Assembly: GCF_001653135.1 (NCBI RefSeq)
Contig: NZ_BDDS01000002.1
Span: 248,001-312,000, forward strand
DNA from: Pseudoalteromonas neustonica
GTDB taxonomy: Bacteria > Pseudomonadota > Gammaproteobacteria > Enterobacterales > Alteromonadaceae
Length of the DNA stretch: 64,000 nucleotides
Direction: 5' to 3'
Shown: positions 18,924 through 28,236 of the stretch, piece by piece
Layout of the letters: every line of letters starts with the position of its first letter
Numbering within the stretch: position 1 is the stretch's first letter
Program-made: the position numbers and the translations under genes
Notes under the pieces: model-generated
What the model saw: the letters and a program-made list of their open reading frames with translations, nothing else
Databases searched by the model: none
What the model was told of the DNA's origin: nothing

Positions 18924-19497
18924 TGCGTGGCCCTCCTATGTAATTACCAGGTTGTGTATCAGGTAGGTTTTGTTTATTGGCGGTCGCTTGCTCACTAAAA
19001 AACACATCGCCCGGGTAAAGCGCTTTTTGGGTGGCGTCGTTCCAGCGTTGGTTTAAGCGGGCTTCTTTCCAGCGCTCACTTTCACCTGCTACGCTAAGTT
19101 GTATTTGTGATACATCGCCGCGCTCAACATCACAGGCCACAATGTAGCCGCTTTCAAGTAACTGGCTTTGGCTCACACGGTAATGCTCATCAACAGTCAC
19201 TAGGTATATTTCGCAGCCCTGGCTAATGGGGTCGTTTTCGGCAACCTCAGCTAAAATAGCCTGGTCTTGGGTGTGTAGGGTTAAACGTATGCGAGCACTG
19301 TCGTTTTTATCGCTGGCCGGTATTTCACTCACGGTGCCAAGCATACCCACGCCATGCCAGGTTAAATTAGCAAAGCGGCGCTCACCCACACCGGTATGTA
19401 ACAGCACATCACCACTTTTAAACGCCAGGCGCACAAAGTAACGAGCACGACCGCTTGTTGCTAAATCAGCGAGTAGGGCAGCGTTTAAGCTTTCCAT
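18907..19497 (-). CDS. DUF2163-like minor tail protein
   Basis: A 196-residue protein. The opening (LNAALLADLATSGRARYFVRLAFKSGDVLLHTGVG) and the later GDVSQIQLSVAGESERWKEARLNQRWNDATQKALYPGD part match the DUF2163 group of minor tail proteins, which in gene-transfer agents and siphophages form part of the hub around the tail tip. Gene order between a distal-tail protein and the NlpC-like gene supports this. It starts at the base where the upstream gene stops. Confidence 0.75.
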   Translation of the reverse strand: MESLNAALLADLATSGRARYFVRLAFKSGDVLLHTGVGERRFANLTWHGVGMLGTVSEIPASDKNDSARIRLTLHTQDQAILAEVAENDPISQGCEIYLVTVDEHYRVSQSQLLESGYIVACDVERGDVSQIQLSVAGESERWKEARLNQRWNDATQKALYPGDVFFSEQATANKQNLPDTQPGNYIGGPRNERRR

Positions 19498-20102
19498 TAA
19501 AACGCCTCCCGCCCTTTAATTTTCCAGCTGGTAACAATGCCGTTTTTATACTGCGCACTGGCAAGTCCTTGCTTGTTATCAGCAAGGCGGAACAAACCAA
19601 CCGGTTGTTTAAACGTGATTAAGGTGTTGTCTGCAGGTATTTTGCGTAGGGGGGATTCAAATATAACCGTTGCGCGGCCAAGTGAGTCAGTCACTAAATC
19701 TTGGGTTAATACTTTAAGTTCGGTGTTTTGGCCAACATCTACTTGCATACGTTCGCCAACAACCAATAAGGTTTGGTTAGCGGGTAAGCCATCAATATTT
19801 AAAATGTTGCCATCTTGATTTGCACCACGCACATAGCCCACAAAGTCTTTATCAAGCTGTTCACGGCGGTAATCAATTAAGGTAAACGTGCCTACTTGGC
19901 CGCGCAGGCTGGCAATAAAACCATCTAGGGCCAATGCATCGCGCTCAGGTACATTGGCAAGTTCTATTTCAAATTCCCAATAGGCACCCTCAAGGTCGTA
20001 AACCTCGGTCGCATTGTTTGCTTTATTTAAGTGTATTTGGCTATTAGGCACTAACGTAAAGTTAGAGCTTTTAGGACGTTTGGGTAGAGGGAGTGGTTGC
20101 AT
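19497..20102 (-). CDS. Distal tail / minor tail protein
   Basis: A 201-residue protein rich in beta structure (FTLVPNSQIHLNKANNATEV; EIELANVPERDALALDGFIA; GTFTLIDYRREQLDKDFVGY). Position after the tape measure region and before the DUF2163-like gene is that of a distal tail protein. No diagnostic motif is visible, so the call rests on order and general resemblance. It is separated from the tape measure gene by an inserted membrane-protein gene. Confidence 0.6.
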   Translation of the reverse strand: MQPLPLPKRPKSSNFTLVPNSQIHLNKANNATEVYDLEGAYWEFEIELANVPERDALALDGFIASLRGQVGTFTLIDYRREQLDKDFVGYVRGANQDGNILNIDGLPANQTLLVVGERMQVDVGQNTELKVLTQDLVTDSLGRATVIFESPLRKIPADNTLITFKQPVGLFRLADNKQGLASAQYKNGIVTSWKIKGREAF

Positions 20103-20178
20103 CGTTACCAGTTTTCATAATAAAACACTGGTAACGAGTATAAAATTTAGGGGGGGGAGATTTCGGCTGGAAAGGTGT

Positions 20179-21036
20179 TTACAGTGAATCCCTATAGTTC
20201 AAATACAAGCATAACTCGTTTAAATTGAAAACACCAAGATCATTTACATTACAATTTTCATCTAAAATCTCTGTGAATTCTAAAAACATTACTTTGAATC
20301 TTTCTTTTTCAATTCCATTGATTTCATTAGTTTTTTCATATTGATGATAAGCCCTTTTAGCAATGACTAAAAGTAACTCTTTAGTTAATAAACAGAAGAG
20401 AATTTGATGTAATATTTTTTTCAAACTTTTTGATTTAATATCTTTTGTGAGCCTGCTTATACATAATGGTGTTGAGGTAAGTAGATCAAATTGCTCACTT
20501 TCAATAACTCCTTTATGATAACCGTCCAGAATAGAAGGCTGTACGGTAGAGCTCTGTTTCGCAACAGAAAAATAATCTATTATGACTGATTTTAGGTTTT
20601 GTAACGGTACTTCGCCATCTTTCAGAGCTGTGTACTTTCTTTTTATAATAGTTCCACCTTGAGCATCACCAGTACATTGAATATTATTTATTTTAGCTAT
20701 TTCATCATTTAATTGATTCGTCAATTTTAAAATTGTATTTTCGATTATATTGTATTTATGTAATGTAGATTGTTCTTCTAGTGCTTCTTGTGTCTTTTGT
20801 AGCTCATTTTTATTATCTATCCATATTCTATAAAGTAAAATCAATGAAATTAAAGCTACACATGGACTGACTAGACTATTTATTATACCTGTTGCGCTAT
20901 TCCAGGTTTGAATATTATTGGAAGGGTAATATCCAAACTTGTTTACGAAGATTATTAAAATAAAAAATAAAAAAAAGGCCATTATACAGGCTATTTTAAA
21001 AATGTAATTTTTATAATTATTGTGTTCTCTACTCAT
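20179..21036 (-). CDS. Membrane/coiled-coil protein inserted in the tail operon (putative phage exclusion or abortive infection)
   Basis: A 285-residue protein with two transmembrane helices (about 12-33 and 52-70), the second running into a coiled coil (RIWIDNKNELQKTQEALEEQ), then a soluble helical domain. This layout is common in predicted phage abortive-infection membrane proteins. Base composition is clearly more A+T-rich than that of the tail genes on either side, and it separates the tape measure from the distal tail gene, so it is an added gene (moron). It has its own Shine-Dalgarno (GAGGGAATGTAG before the ATG). The function is inferred, not shown. Confidence 0.6.
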   Translation of the reverse strand: MSREHNNYKNYIFKIACIMAFFLFFILIIFVNKFGYYPSNNIQTWNSATGIINSLVSPCVALISLILLYRIWIDNKNELQKTQEALEEQSTLHKYNIIENTILKLTNQLNDEIAKINNIQCTGDAQGGTIIKRKYTALKDGEVPLQNLKSVIIDYFSVAKQSSTVQPSILDGYHKGVIESEQFDLLTSTPLCISRLTKDIKSKSLKKILHQILFCLLTKELLLVIAKRAYHQYEKTNEINGIEKERFKVMFLEFTEILDENCNVNDLGVFNLNELCLYLNYRDSL

Positions 21037-21090
21037 CTACATTCCCTCGCTTTAAAACTCCTTTTTACACCAATCTCAACCACTTAACAA

Positions 21091-24039
21091 CTAAGCAGCA
21101 CCGCGTACTGCGCGAATAATTGATCCATTCTCTTGAATGTTAGCCACCACAACACCTACAACTTGGCGGGCTATGTCTTGGCCAACGGCTTGCGATGTTT
21201 CCTCACTTGCTCCGCCTTGCACAGTAATTTGGTTGGTTATATGAATATTCACACCACTGTTACCAGTATCATTTGCCGCGCCGCCTGCATTGTAACGTCG
21301 TGCCATTTGGCTAATTTCAGTGTTTTGTTTAGGGCTTAATACACGCTCACCACGTTGTAATACATAGGTAGATTCATTTGGCACATAATCTAAACCACCA
21401 TGCGCAATACCTGCTGGTTGTTGGTTTTTAATTTGCCTCACTTGCTGCATACCTAAACCAACAGCCGCAGCTGCTGCAACACCGCCTAAAATAGGGCCTA
21501 CAATAGGAATGCCGGCTAATGAGTTAAATGCAGCGGTAGCACTTTGGTAAGTATTTATAATCGCTTGAGCAATAGCAAACGCCTTGTAGGCTTTAAACGC
21601 GGTTTTGCTTTGATTCGCCATCGTTTTAAACGTAGCAGCACCTAAGCCCACAATCGCATTTGCCTTGTCCGCTTCGGTTTGTTTCTCAAAGTTAGCAAAC
21701 GCCACAATGTTACTTTGCAGTGCTCCCGCATAACGGTTTTTTATTTGAAATAACCGTTCCTGGTGCGCGGCTTCGCTGGCCTCCCGTTGGCTATAATAGC
21801 CAGCAGCAGAGTTTAGTTCCGTTTGGCGCTCTAAATCACGTAGCTGATTATCAGTGTTATATGCAAGCTCGCCCGCATCATCATTAGCAGCAAGGCCAAG
21901 TTGCGAACGCCGTTTTGCATCAACGCGTGCTTGTTGGCGAGCTTGTTCAACACTCAGTTCGTTGTTGTAAGCGGCTAGCGCTTCGCGCCCAGCAAAGCCT
22001 TTAATTACAGCAATACGGTTTTCTAAGTCAGCTTGTAAATCGTTTTTGCGTTTTTCTTCAGCTTGGTTTTGTATCCGTGTCTTTTCAGTTTCACGCTTTT
22101 GTGCAATGGTTTTTAGGTCTTCGCTATATTTAACATCAAGCTGCTTTAAAATGGCGTCGTACTTAACTTTATTAGCTGCATCGTTTTCACGCGCAACAAT
22201 CACCATTTGTTTACGTTTTTCATAGCTATCTTTTAAGCGGGCTTCTTCCCCCATTAAGCTTACTTCTAAACGCTTAATGTTATCGGGCAGGGCACTCAAT
22301 GCATTTTTTGACGCCTCTGCCACTTTTTGCCAGGGCAGTTTTTCTAGGTTCTGCTCAAAATTAGCAATTGTACGGGTGCTATTCATTATCTCTGCACGCA
22401 ATGTGCTTTGTTTATTAATGTAGCTTTGTAGTTCATTTATCTGACGACGATACCCTCCCTTAGTCCGCTCATCTGATGAGTTTTTTTCACGGGCTTTCAA
22501 TTTACTCAGTTGTGTATAAGCATTATTGATATTACGGGTGTAAACAGCCATTTTATTAGATGCCGTATTTAACTGTACACCCGCACTGGTGTTATTTAGC
22601 GAGTCAAAAGCATCACTTAAATCATAAATATACGTTTTTAGTTCTTTGGCTGTTTTACTCGCGTCATCCCCTTGGCTTGCAAAATAAGCAAGTGCAAGCC
22701 CAGCAGTTACAACCAAACCAATGGGGCCACCTAACAAGCCCATTGCAACATTTAATCCTCTACTCGCAATGGTTGCTCTTCCTGCAGCCGCAGTATAAAT
22801 ATTTGTAGCAGTAGTAGCGGCTGCTTGAGTTGCAGTGTAGCGCGTATTCGCAGCAGCCAAGCGGGCAACTGCGGCAGTTCGTAAATTGGTGGTATTAGCC
22901 ACCGCAAGTGTGTGCTGTGCATACGCTTTCATTTGTGCAGCGCGTTGCAGCTCTAACACTGCATTAGCTTGGTTTTGTTTTGCAAGCGCAGCATCGGCAA
23001 CTAAAACACGGCTTTTAGCGGCAACATTAGCAACATAACCTTTAGCGCTTGCGGCTAACCCCGCCACTAAATGCCCCGTTAATACCGTGGCTAATGCACC
23101 AGTGGCAATCACTAAGCTACCAACAACGTCTTCATTCTCATGCAAGTAGCCCATCGTGTCGGTAATTGAGTCAACCACGCTAGTTACAGCAAAATTTACT
23201 GGCTCTTCGTATTTACGTATTAAGCGTTGGTACTCGTTACCCATTTCCGCAAAGCTGGCATTTATTTTACCTTCGGTGGCCTCAGCCGCACCCGCATAAT
23301 CGTTTAGCGCTTTAATTAGGTAATTTTTAAACATCTGGCTGGTTACTTGGCCATCGTTCACCATTTGCCTAAAACCGCCGGCGGCTTTACCCGCTGCTTT
23401 ATCGAGTTTTTGTAAAAGCCCTGGCATGGGTTCGGTTACTTGGTTTAACTCTTCAGCGCGTAAAACGCCGGCAGTCATACCTTGGGTCATACCAAACAAG
23501 CTTTGCCCAAGCTGCACATTACTGGCACCTGTTTTAGCTGCGGCGTTAGCCATGCCCTCTAAAATAGCTTTACCTTGGGTTTGGGTAACAACGCCCACTT
23601 CTTGTAGGGTTAAAATTTTACTGTAAGAGTCAGCAAGGGTGGTGTAACCGGTATTTAACCGGTCTGATGTGGCAAATAGGTATTCTTGTACTTTGGCGTA
23701 GTTTTGCGCTGAGCCAGTTAGCCCTTTAAGGCGGGTATCAAGTAGCTGTGCAGCCCCCGTATCACGCACAAACATTGTGGCGGTGCCAATACCTACCAAA
23801 GTAGTGAGCGTAGCCCCAATTTGCCCGTAAGCGCTATTCATCAACCCCAATTGGCGCGTCATTGCGCCTTGCTGTTGCATTATATGTGCTTGGCTGGCAC
23901 CTAACTGCTGGTTAGCGGCCATTTGGCGTTGCACCGCTTGCGGAATACGGTTTAATTCAGTTACGTTTTGGCGTGCACCGGTTGTAACAGCTCTACCGTC
24001 ATAACTTAAGCGTAACGCCAAATTCAAGTTGTTGCTCAT
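21091..24039 (-). CDS. Tail tape measure protein
   Basis: A 982-residue protein. The N-terminal quarter (SQAHIMQQQGAMTRQLGLMN; LTTLVGIGTATMFVRDTGAA; FGMTQGMTAGVLRAEELNQV) is the conserved tape measure domain of siphophages. Hydrophobic segments occur near 305-330 and 430-450 (GLLGGPIGLVVTAGLALAYF), and coiled coil follows at about 500-750. A Gly/Ala-rich segment near 880 (AGIPIVGPILGGVAAAAAVG) is also typical. It sets tail length and probably helps DNA passage. It overlaps the end of the GT frame by 41 bp. Confidence 0.9.
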   Translation of the reverse strand: MSNNLNLALRLSYDGRAVTTGARQNVTELNRIPQAVQRQMAANQQLGASQAHIMQQQGAMTRQLGLMNSAYGQIGATLTTLVGIGTATMFVRDTGAAQLLDTRLKGLTGSAQNYAKVQEYLFATSDRLNTGYTTLADSYSKILTLQEVGVVTQTQGKAILEGMANAAAKTGASNVQLGQSLFGMTQGMTAGVLRAEELNQVTEPMPGLLQKLDKAAGKAAGGFRQMVNDGQVTSQMFKNYLIKALNDYAGAAEATEGKINASFAEMGNEYQRLIRKYEEPVNFAVTSVVDSITDTMGYLHENEDVVGSLVIATGALATVLTGHLVAGLAASAKGYVANVAAKSRVLVADAALAKQNQANAVLELQRAAQMKAYAQHTLAVANTTNLRTAAVARLAAANTRYTATQAAATTATNIYTAAAGRATIASRGLNVAMGLLGGPIGLVVTAGLALAYFASQGDDASKTAKELKTYIYDLSDAFDSLNNTSAGVQLNTASNKMAVYTRNINNAYTQLSKLKAREKNSSDERTKGGYRRQINELQSYINKQSTLRAEIMNSTRTIANFEQNLEKLPWQKVAEASKNALSALPDNIKRLEVSLMGEEARLKDSYEKRKQMVIVARENDAANKVKYDAILKQLDVKYSEDLKTIAQKRETEKTRIQNQAEEKRKNDLQADLENRIAVIKGFAGREALAAYNNELSVEQARQQARVDAKRRSQLGLAANDDAGELAYNTDNQLRDLERQTELNSAAGYYSQREASEAAHQERLFQIKNRYAGALQSNIVAFANFEKQTEADKANAIVGLGAATFKTMANQSKTAFKAYKAFAIAQAIINTYQSATAAFNSLAGIPIVGPILGGVAAAAAVGLGMQQVRQIKNQQPAGIAHGGLDYVPNESTYVLQRGERVLSPKQNTEISQMARRYNAGGAANDTGNSGVNIHITNQITVQGGASEETSQAVGQDIARQVVGVVVANIQENGSIIRAVRGAA

Positions 24040-24690
24040 CGGGTCGCCTTATTAAACCAATAATGGTGCGCTCAAGGGTTTGCAGTTTTGCAAAATCATC
24101 AGGGTTAAGAGTTATATTTGCATAGCGCCAGGCTATATCAGCCCTGGCATAATCAAGGGCAATTTCAACGCCTTCATTATCCCGCTGCCACTGACTACTG
24201 GCGGTGGTGAGTGCCAATACAGCCGTGTGGTTAGGGGGCAATACAAATAATGTGTCTTCTTTGTTTGGCGCGGTTTGTTTAGGTGCGCCAAAGTGGGCTT
24301 CGTCGTCATCCAACGTTTTACTGGCTGCTGCTAGGTCGCCCAAAAACCACCTAGCAACATCGGCTAGTTTTTTTCAGTGATACGGTACTGGGCGTTAATG
24401 CACTCAACACTTAATCGGGCAGTTAGGCCGCTGTACGCCAACATTTCTTCAAGGGTGCTTTTATCAAAGGGGACCTCTTTACCGTCATCAAAAAAGTCAC
24501 CCCAGCTTACTAACAGCTCACGTACTATCTCGCCATCATTAGCACCTTGCTTTTCAGTCAGTGTTTTAAGCTCATTTTCAGGTACTAGCTTAATTTTTGC
24601 CGTAAACTGAAAAATAACCCCACCAAACTCAAAGTTGAGCGGGGCGCTTATAACGGCACTTTTTAACTGATTTAATAATTTTAATTTCAT
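23999..24690 (-). CDS. Tail assembly chaperone GT, made by -1 ribosomal frameshift
   Basis: The G frame ends at 24364 and the next frame downstream (open from the slip site to 23999) is exactly in the -1 phase. The slippery heptamer A AAA AAC lies at 24373-24367 on the minus strand, immediately before TAG. After slipping, translation reads LADVARWFLGDLAAASKTLD and continues to 23999, giving about 230 residues. The T part has no convincing start of its own (only a TTG at 24343), which supports frameshifting over separate translation. In lambda the G and GT proteins coat the tape measure during tail assembly. Coordinates span both frames. Confidence 0.8.
24364..24690 (-). CDS. Tail assembly chaperone G
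   Basis: A 108-residue product lying between tail tube and tape measure genes, the invariant place of the G/GT chaperones. It ends ITEKN at a TAG stop directly after the heptamer A AAA AAC, a canonical -1 slippery sequence in the correct phase. Most ribosomes should stop here and give the short form; a minority should shift and make the longer GT form. Confidence 0.8.
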   Translation of the reverse strand: MKLKLLNQLKSAVISAPLNFEFGGVIFQFTAKIKLVPENELKTLTEKQGANDGEIVRELLVSWGDFFDDGKEVPFDKSTLEEMLAYSGLTARLSVECINAQYRITEKN

Positions 24691-24742
24691 TGCGTGTTTT
24701 CCTAATTTAGCAGTCGTAATTTGTTATTTATGGGTGACTAAC

Positions 24743-25642
24743 TTACTCAAACACTATCGTCAGTTCGTCATACCCTGCGCCGCTGGGTACTAGCTTGCCG
24801 TCAAACTCATAACCAGTTAATTCTGAGTCAAGGCTGGTGTACTTAGGCCAAGGCATTTGGTAGCGGCCAATAATAGTGACTTTTTTACCTGCGGCGGTGC
24901 CGTGGGTAAATTCAAACATGTGTACTTTGCCAACATCGTCAAACGGGTTAAAGGTTGCCAGTTCTTCTGCGGTTAACGTAAAGTTAGCGCTGCTTTCATG
25001 GCCCGTTATCATTATTTCTTCATGATTAATGGCGCGGTCAAATACCACGTTATTACCTAAATCAACGGTAAGTTTATGTAGCGTGCGTTTAACATCGTTA
25101 AGCTTAAAGTCACTGCTATTACTCACGCCAAGTACTTCAGGGCGTACCCAACGGTCCCAATTAACAGCAGGGGCGGCGTTACTTGCAACCGGTGCACTAA
25201 ACAACCCTTTAAACTGCCAGTTAAGCATGGGTTTGCCTTTTTCAAGCGCAAAGCTCACATTGCCTTTCATTTCACTAATGTTGTGGGTGTTTTTACCAAA
25301 GCGCACTTTACACGTAACCGCTACAGCCGCGCCTTTGGTAAACGTAACGCTTGAGGCATCCGCCACTTGCACCATGCCACAAGCAAGTAAAAGCGGCGCA
25401 AAGGCAGGCTCATTACCTACCGTGCCACTCATCGCAAGCGGGGTTTTAAAGTTAAGGCTTATGTGCTCACCGTAAAACGTTTCAAGGCTTGCACCGCTGT
25501 AGCTGGTTTCTAGCTCGTCTTTTTCACTTTCGCTTTCAAGTGACAGCTCAACCTCGCTGGCATAAATAGCGTGTAGGCCCGTTAAGGTTGTGCCCAGGGC
25601 ATCAGCTAAAATGAGTTTGTCTTTAAATCGCCAACTGCTCAT
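24743..25642 (-). CDS. Major tail (tube) protein
   Basis: A 299-residue protein immediately upstream of the tail chaperones. It opens SSWRFKDKLILADALGTTL and has a long beta-rich body (VELSLESESEKDELETSYSG; FGEHISLNFKTPLAMSGTVG-like stretch; DFKLNDVKRTLHKLTVDLGN), similar in plan to tube proteins of B3-type phages. Position and length support the call. A 4-bp overlap joins it to the small gene before it. Confidence 0.8.
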   Translation of the reverse strand: MSSWRFKDKLILADALGTTLTGLHAIYASEVELSLESESEKDELETSYSGASLETFYGEHISLNFKTPLAMSGTVGNEPAFAPLLLACGMVQVADASSVTFTKGAAVAVTCKVRFGKNTHNISEMKGNVSFALEKGKPMLNWQFKGLFSAPVASNAAPAVNWDRWVRPEVLGVSNSSDFKLNDVKRTLHKLTVDLGNNVVFDRAINHEEIMITGHESSANFTLTAEELATFNPFDDVGKVHMFEFTHGTAAGKKVTIIGRYQMPWPKYTSLDSELTGYEFDGKLVPSGAGYDELTIVFE

Positions 25643-25842
25643 GCGCTTTGCTCCACTTTAATTAGCTCACCACTTTTTAAGTTAAAAGCGCCGGCTATCT
25701 CGTCTCTGTTCCCTTTGGTACTTGCAAGCACCTGGTTAACGTTTTGGGCAATCGTCATCGCGCGGGACTTTTTAGGGGCTGTATTTACAACAGCTTTTTG
25801 TTCAGCGGGTTTTGTTGATTGCGGCTCGGTTTGTTTGCTCAT
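25639..25842 (-). CDS. Small hypothetical protein in the tail operon
   Basis: A 67-residue protein, overlapping by 4 bp at both ends (ATGA-type junctions), so translationally coupled. The first third is Lys/Gln/Thr-rich and disordered; the rest (AMTIAQNVNQVLASTKGNRD) could form a small helical or DNA-binding-like fold. No function recognised. Confidence 0.6.
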   Translation of the reverse strand: MSKQTEPQSTKPAEQKAVVNTAPKKSRAMTIAQNVNQVLASTKGNRDEIAGAFNLKSGELIKVEQSA

Positions 25843-26288
25843 GGCATCACCTTCACAGTTACGGTTACGGTATGTAGGCCAGTTACACTAAACTGGCACT
25901 GGTAAATTAGGTTGTTTGTTTTTTTGTTAAGCTCAATAGTGCGGCCCTTATCAAGCTTTATTGGGTCCCACCCAGGGTATTGGCATCCTGCAATAGCGGC
26001 TTTTACATCACTGCGCAATTGCTTTACTTGTGCATCACTGTGCGCATTTCCCGCAGCACAAGGGATCACAATCATCACCGCAAACACGTCTTTAACTTGG
26101 TATTCGTCAAGGCCGTGTACTTCATTGGTGTTGGTGTTGTCATCGGCCAATGGCAATACAAACAGCTGCGCGCTGTGTACAGCATGTTCACGCACATGGT
26201 TAAAATCGCTCGCAAACCCCACCGAAGCGTCAAAAACAGTGCTACTTAGCAGGGTTTCTATGTTGTTTAAATCAAAGTTAAATGCCAT
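25839..26288 (-). CDS. Tail terminator-like protein (Mu Gp37 / gpU position)
   Basis: A 149-residue protein between the morphogenesis protein and tail tube genes. The segment YQVKDVFAVMIVIPCAAGN and the ending YQCQFSVTGLHTVTVTVKV resemble the small alpha-beta tail-terminator proteins at this position in Mu-like and B3-like phages. Assignment is by order and general fold. Confidence 0.6.
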   Translation of the reverse strand: MAFNFDLNNIETLLSSTVFDASVGFASDFNHVREHAVHSAQLFVLPLADDNTNTNEVHGLDEYQVKDVFAVMIVIPCAAGNAHSDAQVKQLRSDVKAAIAGCQYPGWDPIKLDKGRTIELNKKTNNLIYQCQFSVTGLHTVTVTVKVMP

Positions 26289-26299
26289 TTAAATGCTCT

Positions 26300-26722
26300 T
26301 TAAATTAACCAGTCAGTGATGATGTCGTTAATCTCACTTTCTTGAACAGCGGCAATACCCAGTATTGGCCGTGCAATTAACGTCACGCTTTTATTGCGGC
26401 CAGTTTCACCACCAAAATGGTGTATAGCTGCGTACTTTTCGCCTAAGCCATGCTCAAGCGTATTCCCATTTACATTGTGCGTAACAGAGCCTGCAAGGTT
26501 GCGCTCATCAGTTAACGTTAAACCGCCACGGTCTTTTGCTGCTTGTGATTGCTCCCACTTGCGGCCTTCGGGTGTTACTTCGCGTAAAAATCGGGTGGTG
26601 ACGTCCATGTCTAAAAATGCACCAATGTCGTCCAATACATCAGCTGGTTCACCGCTTGTATTTGCAATTTGGGTTAAGCGGGGCAGTGCATTACCCGTTA
26701 TGTGTATAAATACACCCGCCAT
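26300..26722 (-). CDS. Virion morphogenesis protein (Mu gpG-like)
   Basis: About 140 residues from the ATG at 26722, which overlaps the previous stop (TAATG). The segments DMDVTTRFLREVTPEGRKWE, ERNLAGSVTHNVNGNTLEHG and KYAAIHHFGGETG are typical of the phage virion morphogenesis family (Phage_tail_S), involved in head completion or tail joining. In B3-like phages it follows a gp36-like protein, as here. Confidence 0.85.
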   Translation of the reverse strand: MAGVFIHITGNALPRLTQIANTSGEPADVLDDIGAFLDMDVTTRFLREVTPEGRKWEQSQAAKDRGGLTLTDERNLAGSVTHNVNGNTLEHGLGEKYAAIHHFGGETGRNKSVTLIARPILGIAAVQESEINDIITDWLI

Positions 26723-27189
26723 TAATAGCGTTCCCAATTAAATTGAGAGCCTGCAGGTTTTGTTCGCATCCCAGTTCTTACGCCTGCAGGCGCATCTTCC
26801 TTAATTTGGATCACACCTTTACTAACCTTATCAAGCATTATCATTACGTTACTTTTCAGGGTTTTAAGGTTTTCGTCAGCAATGTTAGGGGCAAGCTCAC
26901 AGTGCATTAAATCGTTAGCAATGCCAGGCAAGACCGAGTTATTAATATCATCTTGGTTTAATGCAAATCGTGCTACGTAGCCCGCTATAATCGCATTTAC
27001 ATTTTTTTGTGCTTGCACATACCAGGCATTAATTTGCTCTTGCAACTCGCTGTAAGTCTCATTTAAAAGGGCGGCTTCTACATCATCACGCGTTACGCGC
27101 GTGCCTGCCTCGTTAAATTTATTCGACGCAAATTGCAACAGCGTATTAATGCCAATTTTGTCTATAACTGCTTGTTCTGTAGTAAACAT
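26722..27189 (-). CDS. Gp36-like head-tail connector protein (DUF1320-like)
   Basis: A 155-residue protein. The opening MFTTEQAVIDKIGINTLLQF, the central helix pair and the basic tail resemble the DUF1320/gp36 family located after the capsid gene in Mu-like phages. It is thought to act at the head-tail joint. A terminator separates it from the capsid gene upstream, so capsid mRNA can be made in excess over the tail genes. Confidence 0.75.
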   Translation of the reverse strand: MFTTEQAVIDKIGINTLLQFASNKFNEAGTRVTRDDVEAALLNETYSELQEQINAWYVQAQKNVNAIIAGYVARFALNQDDINNSVLPGIANDLMHCELAPNIADENLKTLKSNVMIMLDKVSKGVIQIKEDAPAGVRTGMRTKPAGSQFNWERY

Positions 27190-27205
27190 ACGTACCTCAG
27201 TTAGT

Positions 27206-27242
27206 AAAAAAAGGCCCCGAGCAAGTCGGTACTGGGGCCTTT
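27206..27242 (-). terminator. Terminator after the capsid gene
   Basis: On the minus strand GGCCCC and GGGGCC form a six-pair stem followed by seven T. It lies 18 bp after the capsid stop. Partial read-through would lower expression of the downstream tail genes relative to capsid. Confidence 0.85.
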
Positions 27243-27259
27243 ACACAGGGAACAATGAT

Positions 27260-28198
27260 TTATTGGGCAGGTGTTAACACGTTGGTCAGCAAAATACCGC
27301 AGTCTTTGGCTAACACTATTTCTTTAACAGCTTCACCCACCATCACTTCTACACCACCGTTTAAACCTGCGGCTACATCACGGTTTGATGACACACGCGA
27401 GCCATAACGAGCAGTTAGCGCAAAGGTCATGCGTTTGTTTTGAAATGACGCCAATGGGTCGTGATACGTAAACGATAAGTTGTCAGCAAAAGCACGTTTA
27501 AGCACAACGTCTTTGCCTTTTTTCGCTGTATTTAAGCGAGCTTGACCCACATTAATATGATCAATTTCGAGTTGCTCTTTAATCCAGCTCCAAGGTACTA
27601 AGCCCTTATCGCCACTGGTGCCGTTATACGCTTTAACAATGTTAGGGTGGGTACGTAACTTAGTAGACACTGTTTGAGACATATTCATCGCGTTAGGGCG
27701 CATTAATGGCTCGTCAAGCATTTCTAAAAAGAACGGTAGAATATCAAGCGTAGGGTCATCTAAAAATTTAAACCCTTGTGCCGATAAGCTTTCAGACTTA
27801 CCAAAGTTAGCCGCAGTGTTATACAGCTCAGCAACACGCACTTCACGACCAAGTAAAACTAAGTCCGCAATGCTCTCAGCGGCATGCGTACGTGGGTTAT
27901 AGTTTGCTGGTGCATTATTCTGGTCATCATTTGGAATAACATCAGATAAACCATAATCAACAACAGAGCTTTCTTTTTCCGTTACACCAAACTCAACTTG
28001 ATTCGGGCTAGATTTACGGCCGATTTTTGTGTCTGGCAGCGTAAACTTGTCGCCTTTGTTGTATTCAGTCCATTCAAACGATCGTTTACCAACAGATGAA
28101 TATGGCGCTAAATTATCAGCAATTAGCTTTTTATTTGTATAAGCAATGGCTATCGCCGTTTGCTCAACATCGGGGGTAAATGGCATACCATTACTCAT
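27260..28198 (-). CDS. Major capsid protein
   Basis: A 312-residue protein following protease/scaffold and cement-protein genes, the standard order. Sequence such as QTAIAIAYTNKKLIADNLAP, DYGLSDVIPNDDQNNAPANY and MTFALTARYGSRVSSNRDVA matches capsid proteins of B3/D3112-type transposable phages (HK97-like fold). A terminator directly behind it is consistent with very high expression. Confidence 0.85.
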   Translation of the reverse strand: MSNGMPFTPDVEQTAIAIAYTNKKLIADNLAPYSSVGKRSFEWTEYNKGDKFTLPDTKIGRKSSPNQVEFGVTEKESSVVDYGLSDVIPNDDQNNAPANYNPRTHAAESIADLVLLGREVRVAELYNTAANFGKSESLSAQGFKFLDDPTLDILPFFLEMLDEPLMRPNAMNMSQTVSTKLRTHPNIVKAYNGTSGDKGLVPWSWIKEQLEIDHINVGQARLNTAKKGKDVVLKRAFADNLSFTYHDPLASFQNKRMTFALTARYGSRVSSNRDVAAGLNGGVEVMVGEAVKEIVLAKDCGILLTNVLTPAQ

Positions 28199-28236
28199 GG
28201 CAAATCCTCACTTTATAAAGTTAAGTTAACCCAGCG

